Below the pieces are notes generated by a model that made no database searches, was not told where the DNA came from, and worked only from the letters and a program-made list of their open reading frames with translations. Of a stretch of 64,000 nt of DNA, positions 52,187-62,257 are shown in pieces (positions within the stretch are counted from its first letter, which is position 1; each line of letters opens with the position of its first letter). The DNA is from Nymphaea colorata. Its lineage: Eukaryota > Streptophyta > Magnoliopsida > Nymphaeales > Nymphaeaceae. The position numbers and the translations under genes were made by a program. The stretch covers positions 22,523,703 to 22,587,702 of the forward strand of contig NC_045146.1 in the NCBI RefSeq assembly GCF_008831285.2, given 5' to 3'.

Positions 52187-55100
52187 AAGATTATAGATGT
52201 TAATGTTGTGGGGGTGTAGCAATGTTCCGGACAGCGGGGACCGATCAGGACATGATGCAAAAACACGGACATATGGAATGCATTTTATTCAATGCGATCG
52301 ACATCGACAAGGAGTTGTCGAGATCGGACGGTTCATAATTGAAGGGTTGCCATCACAAGGTGTGGTCCCAGCAAATACGGAGGTACCGTACTGGTGAGCC
52401 CGTGACCTGTTTGCATCAATAGTGCCTTGCTCCTGCTTATGCAGCACGGATGGATCGAGCTCTTTTTTGTATATTTTATTGTCCACTCTAAGCAGCCCCA
52501 CATGTCAAAATGCAGATGCTCTATGTCGAAATCTCTCTCTCACACAACCTTTCTTCTTCGAATCCCCAATTTGACGCTTCAATAAAGTAATCTTGGATAC
52601 ATGTGCTTATAAGATCTTGTTGCTCAATCATGATGGGATTTTTCTTTCTGAACGGATTATATCAATGAGTGAATCAGTGTTTCCTGAAGAATCGATATTG
52701 CATTAAAGTTCTTGAATTCATTGAGAACGGAGCAGATCTCTGATTCTGGCAAAGATCAATGCCAACATCTTTGTTTTTCTTGGCAGTCACCATCCACAGA
52801 TTATAGCCGTCACAAATATTTCTTTGGAAAGGTTAGAGGATTTGCTCTTCTTTGTCCTGAAAGCCAGGTTTAGGGAGATCCTTTGTTGATAACTAAGCCG
52901 TGAGATTGCACTGATCTCTGCAACTGACCCACCTAGGCAAGTACCTGGATTTTTTTATCATTTGGGCCTCCGCTCAATGTCTTTTTCCTCTAATTCCTTA
53001 CAACCAACGTGGGAAATATATGTTTCTGCACATATAATTGATCATTTGTTCCTTCTGCAACCCAAGAATCCAAGAACTAAGATACAGTTAACACTAAGAA
53101 CTGCACCAACCAGCAGCCCAATAATCAGAAACATGGTCTTGTCCGATTGCACAAAGAACTACATGATTGTTACAGAAGAATACAGAGGAATAGTACTCGC
53201 ATGCAGGATGTGAAACACCTCGTTCCTTCTTGTCACAGGCTACGTGAACACTGCAGAAAGGAAAAGTAGAGTGAACCTTCTATCCGCTGGACAAGGCGAT
53301 CAAAAGAAAAAGAGGTGAACTCTGAGATTAAAGACACGATGGTTTTATTTATTTGGGTAGCGCTGCAGTGGGTTGTGCCTGTAAATTTTTGCACCATGAC
53401 AAACAAAAGTTGGATGGAAGTTATATTAATTGGTTTACAGCGGAGATGGAGAGATTTCGAATCACTTGATGCTTCTCCTTAACAGGGTGAAATGGTTAGC
53501 GAGTGGATATTTACTTTTTGCTGTACTATCAGCAGTACACTGGCAAACTTTGTAGTTCATATTATTGAATAAAAAGGCAATTGGGTGACTGGAGCTTACT
53601 TGGTTCAGGGTGAGCAGTCCTTGAATCTTTCATCTTTGACCCTGTCTGCCCACGGCAATCGGTTCTAAGAAAAATATCATTACTGTGAATCAATTTACCT
53701 AAACTGATTCTCTTAGCACTTCTAGTATTCTTCTCTTTCTTCACCAAGAGGAAGGCTTGAGAAGAACTTTGATTCTTCTTTCTATTGTGGTTTGCCATTG
53801 TGACTGATCATGAACTCCGCTGTTCGACGTTGATGGCCTGGACTGTCTTTATCCATAAACTGCACAGGCAGACTGAACCGGTCATAAGGATTTATTGTCT
53901 CCAATATGAACATATCTCTCTGCATAATACAACGAAATCTAGCGTTGGCTTTGTGCATAAAAGTGTGCATGCCACAGGCTCAACCTGTTGCATCTTATAT
54001 GTGCAACTAGTTATCCCGTGACAGATTGTACACACAGCAGCACCACGTCGCCTTCTATTGCCCACAGTTCATCACTCTCAGCCCAGCCTCAGTTTCTAGC
54101 TGCCTCTGTTTCAGGTCATTCATGGAGGTCGTTCTTGTACGAGAGAACCAACTCCTGGGTTGCATAGTTGATGAACGGAATAAATGGTGACCTCCCATGC
54201 ATCGTCGGCGCCGTTGGCTCACTGAGGCCATCCACCGCGTTGGCTCTGTAATTTGAAACGTCACTGGTTTCTAGGCTTCTTACCAGGCGGAGAATCTAAC
54301 CCAACAGCGTCGATCTGTGGGGGGAATTCCATTGCTGCAGATGGGCAGGCAGGGAGGCAGGCTGTAGCTCTGTGTGAGGCGACCGACAGTGATGAAAAGG
54401 ATGCTCTGAGCTGCATTCATGGAGTACAAAGTAGAGACGTACGCCCTTCTCCAACATGACAGCCCATTCCGGCCAGTGGGATTGCCAGAGAAAAGAGAGA
54501 GAGGGGAGAGGCTCCCCACCAGATACCACAGAGGCGCAGACAGGATTATCTAGCAAAGTACGAAGATGATCACGAGAGAGATAGGAGAGGCTGCCCACCA
54601 TACACCATAGACAGGATGATCTAGCAGATTAAGTACGAAAGGCGATCATCGTCGAAGGGGTTAAACGCCGTCGATCGATCGATATGGCCACTGAATTCAT
54701 GAAAGATTCCTGCATTTTCACAGTGTAATTGGCTGAGATCTCGAATTCCACCTACAGGCTGTTCCTGTCTCGCTGACACACAAACCCTCTGCTCTGTGGT
54801 TCACGCTAGAAACGACCTTCATCTCTTCTTTTTGAAATACACAAGATAGACGACTATCATGTTCAATGCATCTCGACGACTAAAAACGAAAAATCCATTG
54901 TTGAAAAGCAGCCGTGATTATATAAACATGAACAACCATTTATGGTGTACAATAGTTTACGGTACAGTAACAGTTTACAAGCCTTTAAACAATCATGTGC
55001 AGTCCTTTCAATGACATACTTTAATTTTTGTAATATCCACCAAATTTAATATGCGCATATATATGTATATATATACATATATATGTCCAGATGTTGTTGG

Positions 55101-56033
55101 ATCGTGACTAAAAAGTTCAAAATCTGCTACTGAAAGCATAGGCCCTTACTAAAAGCATCGTAAACTATGGCTGCACCATAAACGGTTGTTAATGTTTCAT
55201 GACTAATTTTAATTTTTAACCATCCAATAACATTGGATAGCAGATTTGATTGAATAACCATAACGTTTCTAAATAAATGTAAATTGCCATATGTAACTTG
55301 ATTTGACAATTAGATAAATTGGCGCCGATGTAAATTGTGTTTTAAATAGAGTATGCATAAATATTCCATTTTGATATATCATGACCGGCTTGACCGCGAA
55401 TAAAAACTTTTGTCCTTCATATCACAAGCCGTCCATATGTATAATTTATTGGTGCTTTCGGCGTTCAATATAGGATGGAGGAGAACAATGAAAGGTTCAT
55501 AGGCCCCTTGGCATTAGAATTCTATTTCTCTTCTTACCAAACTTAAAAAAGGCTACTAGCTCCATGGAAACATTACTATATAGTGCATGCTGCTTACGAA
55601 CACCAAGCGTACTGGGAGGCATTGGTGACCCAACACTTATCTTCTATTCTCCAAGAACTCAAATAAAAGAAAATGATTCAACCTCAGACCTTTTTGCATG
55701 TAGCTCCACTAACGGTGGAGCTCCCCCAGGTAATCGATTGTATTATGGGTATTTTCGTTTTTTAAAAGATTTTTTTTTTCTCCTAACCATAGATCTTAAT
55801 CTGCAATTGCAATCCTTGTTTTACATTTTTGCATTAAGAAAATATTAGATTTAAGATCGAGGAGGAGAGGGTCTCATCTTAAATCCATTATTTTCAAATC
55901 TTAAGAAGTTTACTTTAAGGGCAATCAAACGCCCCTGAAGTGGGTGCTTAACAATAACAACACTAACATAGTATTTAAGGAGTTAATTTGTTGCAAAGAT
56001 TGAAGTAGTTTTATGAAACACCAAAATGCTATA
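52183..56033. other. Spacer, no firmly supported gene
   Basis: The only coding-like item is a minus-strand ORF of 78 codons at 53562–53798, beginning MANHNRKKNQSSSQAFLLVK and rich in Lys/Arg/Ser. It has no recognised family, and splice-like GT/AG pairs inside it make a small multi-exon gene conceivable. The remaining ORFs (for example 54253–54601 and 55564–55848) overlap on both strands and look spurious. Confidence 0.25.
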
Positions 56034-56150
56034 CACTACAAAAAAAGCTAAGCATTATTGACGGCCACAAAATGTCGGTGAAAATAAAATGAGCGTCAGT
56101 AATGGTTAAAAAGAGTATCAGTAAAAATCATCACCAACACATTAGATAGC
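56034..56150. mobile_element. CACTA (En/Spm) transposon terminus, solitary
   Basis: The sequence starts CACTACAAAAAAAGCTAAGC, the classic CACTA terminal inverted repeat. It is followed by subterminal units TTGACGGCCAC, TGTCGGTGA and GCGTCAGTAATGG. No matching opposite end is seen in the window, so only one end is preserved or the element is fragmented. Confidence 0.65.
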
Positions 56151-56617
56151 AGAGTTGGCGTACGGTATCACCTGCGCAGCCTAGACGTAGGAAAACATTG
56201 ACAATATATAGTTTTAGTTAAATGCAACACTTCAAGAGACAAAGAAAAAAAAAACTGTTGCTGCTTGTGGCTGCCAACAGAAGAGGCTGGTTAAGTTTGC
56301 CTAGCTCAAAAACTAGGTTAAAGTATCGATAAATCTACTTCTTACCAACTAACTTTGGTATGCCAAAAATAGATACAAAATTGGTTTCAAGGTGAAAGTA
56401 AAAAAAAAAAAAAAAAAAAGATGTTAAAGACTATTAAGTTGAAGGAGGTCAAGAGTTCAAACTTACAGCAATTATTTTAGACAGAGTTGAATTAAAAAAA
56501 AAACCTGTTTTAGAGTCTCATCTCACCAAACGAGAAAAGGGAAAACACCAATTTGCATCACGACTTTGAAACAAACACTATTTAAAGAAAAAGAAAGAAG
56601 AAGTTTTGGGTTTTAAG
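56151..56617. other. AT-rich spacer between CACTA end and MITE
   Basis: It contains an A run at 56400–56419. No gene is seen. Part of it may be internal CACTA sequence. Confidence 0.35.
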
Positions 56618-56797
56618 TAGTGGTGGAGTGAGAATTTTTTTTTTAAAGGGCATTGATTCGCAGGTTTTCATACTTGAAGGAACACTTACATATGTATCAA
56701 AGTAAATATTAAACCATCTTACATAAATATGAAATAAAATTGAGAACCTAGTGTAGGCAATTGCCCACACCAACCTATACGTGGCTCAGCCACTGGT
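56618..56797. mobile_element. Small TIR element (MITE), copy B
   Basis: The left end is TAGTGGTGGAGTGAGAA. The right end is GTGGCTCAGCCACTGG, whose reverse complement matches the left imperfectly. It shares GTGTAGGCAATTGCCCACAC with copy A at 25211–25383. It has no coding capacity. Confidence 0.55.
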
Positions 56798-58560
56798 TAT
56801 AAGAGAACATGCATACAGAAAATCTAGCTAACGTAAAACCTCGAACTGAAAGGGCTAGCTAGCTAGCTCGGCCCATATATCTAGTCTAAGGAGAGTCCAA
56901 ATTTGACGCCTAAGAGAATCCGACTGGGTGCCAACTTCCCCTCGAACAAACACGGTGTCGTATTTGGTCCCATATGCCTAGCGAGACTGCCCTTTTCTAT
57001 GACATGATATATGGTAGTATTGGGTAGCTCAAAAATCTCGATTTTTTTTTTTTTTTTTGAATTTCTTCATAAATTTTCTTCTGAACTATTAAAGAGCTGA
57101 TCTAAGGGCCCTAAACAAAGGAGCAGCCTAGGGTCAGTGACCTCTTTGAGAATAGGGGAAGCCCCACATAAATATTTCATCATTTATAGTCTATTGCTGC
57201 CATGTACAACACATTCAAGCTTGGTTCAATGTAGATAGGCTGAAAGACCTGCCACTCACCATATTACAATTACAAGCAGAAACACACAAAGGACCTCTCA
57301 ACATCACCGTCACCATTCAAGGGAAAAGCTTTGAATAATTCAACAGCAGCAAAGAAAGAGTCGAATTTTCAACAATCAATAGGGTGTGAGGCCGGTGTAC
57401 GATTCGAATCAATCTCTCTGAAAACAAACACGGCGTTTGTTTGAACCCCTAGCAACCCCTCAGAAGATCATGTCAAAATGGGAAAACAACTTTTCATTTT
57501 CCCAGTTTGCCCCCGCTTTGGAGCTCTTTTTTTGTTTTTTAAGGGTATTTTTGTCGTTTTGGGCACTCGAACATGCATGGGGTCGAACCTGATGTACCCA
57601 TGTTTGTTCAAGGATTAGCTTTGTTTAGCGAATCAATGTTGCGAGGAGGTAGAACTTAGAAGGAAAGATGAAGGTAATGATGTTGGAAGTGATAATGAGG
57701 ACGCAACTTCCTCAAGGGGCGCAACACATCCGGTCAAGATATGATATATATAGCGTGTTCTCGCTTTGATTTTTGTATATGCTACTTCTTACCACTTCAA
57801 AAAGTGGGGGTGTTTTGTCAAGTTGAAGGCGGCCTACTGGCCACCCAAGTCCCAATGCAATAAAGGACCCCGAAGGTAAAGGGATTTGAAAGGTCATCAA
57901 ACTTCCTTTCCTCGCTAATATTCCATTCACCGAGACAGTGGTGGTAAGTACTCAATACTCAAGTAAAATGAGGGAGAAATACAAGGATAAGAAAAATATA
58001 AAATAAACACACATAGAATTGAGTGACAAACTAATTATGTTAAGAATTGTAAAATTAATTTTTAGGAATATGAACAGTCAGGAGGCATTCTATATATCAA
58101 ATCATGGAATTTTTATGCTCATTTTTTAAGAAATTAAAATTATTAAACAAACATGTTATTTCGTTTCTAAAAATTGAAAAATGAAACATGAAATTTTGAT
58201 TCTATTTTGGTTTGAGGAGAAATTATGATCCTAGAATTTTCATTCTTGAATCAAAATTGTAAAGCATCCAACCCCACCTTGGAATACAGATTTGAGAAAT
58301 TTTGGGTTTTTTCACCTGAACTGAATTCCATCAAATCCAATTTTTTGAGCTCTTAAAATCATCTAAAAAAAAGTAAACAAACAAACATTGGTACCTTCTA
58401 GAATAAGGGAGACCGAAATTTTAAAGGAGCGCGGCCTGCCTGCATCCCCGTTTGATTCGTGAGATAAAACTATTTTTAAAGAAAAAGTTGCCGTCCAAGA
58501 TATTTTCTTGTATCCAAATAATTTTTAAAATTAAAAAAAAAAAATCTTTTTTTAAAAATT
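56798..58560. other. Spacer, no gene seen
   Basis: Mixed AT-rich sequence with a T run at about 57042–57058. ORFs are short and unsupported. Confidence 0.4.
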
Positions 58561-58695
58561 TTGACTCGGAGGAGGTCGTCAGGAGGGCCCACAGCGCCAG
58601 AGCCGAGGGGGTGGAGAGACGTCGCGATCTTCACGAGACGTCACGCGACTCAGCGTACGAGCCATGACAGGCACAGCGGCCCCCATCCAGCGAAG

Positions 58696-58775
58696 CGGGC
58701 CCCACGTCCACCACCTCAGCGGGCCCCACGCTCACGTGGACCACCGGTGGGCCCCGGGGGACGGTGGGACCCGCA
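58696..58775. promoter_or_regulatory. Cluster of GGGCCCCAC-type (TCP-like) motifs
   Basis: GCGGGCCCCACG occurs twice (58695–58706 and 58719–58730). GGTGGGCCCC (58746) and GGTGGGACCC (58764) follow. These fit the GGNCCCAC / GTGGGNCC consensus bound by TCP factors. A G-box (CACGTG, 58733–58738) lies among them. Regulatory action is inferred from motif density. Confidence 0.4.
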
Positions 58776-60575
58776 GGGGCCGGGTATGCCTTCCTTCGGG
58801 CTGCCCCGGCAGGAGGCTTTCCATTGGCTGGTCAGCACGTGCGCCCCTGCCCCTGCCCCGGCACGGTACTTCCTTCCCACGTGCGCCTCATTTAATTTTT
58901 GTCTCTGGCTTCGGTTCCTCGCTGCTGCCTGCGCCTCAAAGTCCGAACCCGTAAAAATCGGGTCGGGTCTGAGTTTGAAAATTAATCTTGAACAGGATCC
59001 GGTCCAAGGACAACAAAATTACTTGAAATTGCTTAAACAACTCTACGCCTTATCCGGAAAATATGAAAACTAGAAATCTCTCTTTTCTTTTGTGAAGGAA
59101 CAAGAAGTTCTTTTATTTTTTATCAGCAGTGTTTTTTTTTATTTAAGGCTCAAAACGATTCTAAACCCTGAAAGCAAGGAAAAATAGGAAATGCCTTTGA
59201 TTGCCTTGAACGTTGGCCCATTTTAATCAAATGCATTGGTTTATTGCTAAAGATTTGAGATCCACGTTATATTACAAAACTATGGATCTATAGTTGAGAG
59301 AAATCGATTCACATAATATCTCAAATTTGAGGCTATAATTGGCTTTCAAACATAGCTACATATATGCTTTTCGTTAATTTACGACTGATTTAACTGAATT
59401 ATTGAATGAGTGAGCGGACGAAATTTCACAATATCAGTTAAAAATCAACCAACGGTCCAATCTAAGTTGAAAAGGGGAATAATTCGATTGAATAAACGGG
59501 CCAAAGCGAGCACATGAGGCGAGTATAATCCACCGTTTAATATCTTTATTTTATTTACTTTATTTTTCATTTTCTTTTTTTGAAAAAATAAATCCTAATT
59601 GATTGAAGTGACCACAAATGGAACTATACATGTAAAAAAGTTAAATATACCGACACAATGATCTGGTTCATTTCAAAAATTCCAATTACATCCGGATCTA
59701 CAGGTTCAGACCACGAGTTTCCCGGATCCAATTTTACCTCGGACAGGAAGGCTGGAGTGGGACCCACCCACAGGTTGGATATGGGTCGGGAACCCACCTG
59801 GCCAACCTCAAGCGTACGAATCCACATGCGATCAGCTTTTCACAAAAAACGAAAAATGAAAAAAAAAACTCATCCTCAATTTCAATATTTAACTGGATAT
59901 GGACACCAGGTTCATTACCCGAACAGAAACCCGGATCCATTTCCACACGGCATCCTGACCACTTATCGGCCGGACGGGGCTTGCCCACGGTTCGCCCGAT
60001 TAGATGAAAACAGATCAAACCCGATCCCCGACTTGAAAGGATAATAAAAGATTTTGGATACTTAACAAGAGCAGCAGAGATCTGGAAACCGTATCCAACC
60101 AAGGACGTGGTCCTATTCGGTAGACCCGTACCCGAAACGTTCCCTGCAAAAGACCAAAGGGCCCACGGCGGGCCCCGGGAAGAGGAAGGGGGGATGGCGT
60201 TTCGCGTAAATATTGGGGGAGGAACGGGGGCGCGGTGGTAATCCCCCGAATCTTCGAGTAACTGACGGGCGCCGGGGACACGTGCAAGGCGAAGCGCAGG
60301 CACGTGGGAGTCAGTTCCCTTAAAAAGCCACTCGCTGTGGATCACCGTCTTGTTTCCATCACAGTGCCTCCGAAAAATAATGCCCACAAAATGCTTTAAA
60401 AAGAAAAGAAAAATAAAAACTGAAAGAAAAAAAAAAATAGAGAGAGAGAGAATTCTGCGAAGGCGGGGACCACGTGGTCCCCGCCCCGCTCGACATGTCG
60501 ATGACAATGCCAGCTGCGCAATAAAGGCCGCAACAAAGCTCTCTCTCCCCTCGTCCACGTCGGACAGCCCACGTG
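58733..60575. promoter_or_regulatory. GC-rich block with seven CACGTG G-boxes
   Basis: Exact CACGTG hexamers start at 58733, 58836, 58878, 60279, 60301, 60471 and 60570. The one at 60471 is the centre of a 24-bp perfect palindrome (60462–60485). By chance about one such hexamer per 4 kb is expected. G-boxes bind bHLH (PIF/MYC) and bZIP factors. The block lies 1.5–3.4 kb upstream of the trihelix gene, its nearest plausible target. ORFs inside the block (58561–59073 and 59734–60558) reflect GC content. Confidence 0.4.
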
Positions 60576-60589
60576 TATTCCAAACCTCA

Positions 60590-60662
60590 TCGGCTCGGCT
60601 TCGCTCGGCTCGGCTCGGCTCGGCTCACCTTCGTTCGTTCATATGATGATGATGATGATGAT
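60590..60662. repeat. (GGCTC)n and (ATG)n short tandem repeats
   Basis: About seven GGCTC-like pentamers (60590–60627) are followed shortly by six ATG trinucleotides (60643–60662). Confidence 0.85.
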
Positions 60663-61800
60663 TAGAGGTCGCATCTTAGAGCCAGGATTCCCCTTATCAT
60701 GAGCTGAAAAAGAGTTGGGTGCACCTGTTCAAATTATGATAATTCAAATACATGATATTAATTTGATATTAAAAAAAAAAAGTTAATAGTTGGCAAGTAA
60801 TAAAAAAAAAACAAAACTAGATATGGACTTGTACGAGAGATGCTACCCATGTGCCAATTCGTTTCAGGTTTAAGATGGAACAATCATTAAAAAGAGAGAT
60901 TTGGGTTAAGGGAGGAAAGGAAAAAAAATGATCCTAATAATTCTATCAGTTAGCACATTCACGATATTATTATTACTTTCTGTGTATGAAGGAATGAGAT
61001 AGAAGACGTTGACTCGCCTGTTGTAGAGAGAGAAAGAGCGTCGACTTTTAGAGTGAGGAGGTCGTTTTAATTTCCGGTCTGCATGTCTCTGCGCTAGGAA
61101 GCTTGCTCGAATTAGACATTAATATGAGAGAGAGAGGGGCTTTGGCTTGTGGCCTCTTTAACTCTGAGCTGCTCCATTTTAGAGAGAGAGAGAGAGAGCG
61201 AGCATTCAATGCTTCCTCTGCAGCATAGTGGCACGTTAGTTCTGTCTAGTACACACACACTTTCTCTCTCTACGTAATGACCAAAATGGCCCTCCGAAGA
61301 GTCTGCATGTCCGCTGCATACCCCCAACATCCCCATCTCCGTTCCGTAAAAGTACACTCTTCTGAACGCCAGAAATGAAAATCGAACGTTAAATGAGTTT
61401 CCTCAGGGCACCTCCGCTCCCTCGTTTTCACCAACTTTCTCTCCATTTCGCTTCAGAAGACTCGTTGAACGTCCGTCAATTTACGCAATCACAGGGGCAG
61501 GAAAGTAAAAGAGCACGGAGAACTTCCAATTCGTACGCCTCCTGCCCCCCCCTTGGCGCAAAAGGCAGCGAAGAATAAAACAAAAAAATAACGTATTTAT
61601 TTTCCGAACTTCTTTATAAACAAACAAAATGAAGGTAAAGATCATCCTGCCGTCGTCGTTGTTTGCATAAAAGTTCTTCTTTTTATGCCTCCCTAGATTT
61701 GTTTTCATGACGTCACGTAACTCAAAATCATCAACCCCTCGTTCCATGTAGAGAGAGAGAGAGGGAGACGCTTTAATCATCATCCCAAGTTCCATCTGCG
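60663..61800. promoter_or_regulatory. Probable promoter region of the trihelix gene
   Basis: It contains several (GA)n patches (about 61125–61135, 61183–61198 and 61750–61763), which are common in plant core promoters and leaders. No other gene is supported. Confidence 0.35.
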
Positions 61801-61832
61801 GAGAGGGAGAGCGTTAGGGTTTTCAGAAAATC

Positions 61833-62066
61833 ATGGAGGAGGCCAAGGAATGAGGAGCAGACGAGCAATGGAGTTGCAGCATTAGGAATTGCCTTTCGTA
61901 TTCTCTGTCTTCTTTTCTACTTACCGTCGGTCCCTTTTGTCAAGGCCAGACCGAAGAACCATTTTTGGAAGAGGGGAGGGCTTCCATTTTCAATGGGTTT
62001 AGGGTTTTCATGATCTTGGAGGAGGGGGGGGGGAAGGGAAGGGAGAACGAGAGAGAAAGGGGTTGA
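61833..62066 (+). promoter_or_regulatory. Four upstream ORFs in the putative trihelix leader
   Basis: Small ATG-started ORFs lie before the main ATG at 62091: 61833–61853 (6 codons), 61868–61885 (5 codons), 61993–62013 (6 codons) and 62010–62066 (18 codons). The last two overlap. If the leader starts upstream of 61833 they could limit translation of the main frame. The transcription start is not known. Confidence 0.4.
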
Positions 62067-62090
62067 GAGAGAGAGGGCAAAAAGAAAAAA

Positions 62091-62225
62091 ATGCAACCTG
62101 GGTATGGAATTCCAGAGTTGCAGCAATTCATGGTGGATGGTTCTGCTCTTTTCACTCTCTCCAATGACCTGAACCCGTCATCTCAACAGAAGCATCCCCA
62201 CCACCTGCAGCTTCAGCAGCAACAT

Positions 62226-62257
<32 letters not shown>

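Noticed and set aside
58561-59073. 170-codon Pro/Arg-rich ORF
   Set aside because: A product of the GC-rich G-box/TCP block. Composition follows base content, with overlapping ORFs in other frames and no domain.
59734-60558. 274-codon minus-strand ORF
   Set aside because: Longest unexplained ORF, but it crosses the palindrome and homopolymer tracts, contains no family signature and has no stable codon bias.
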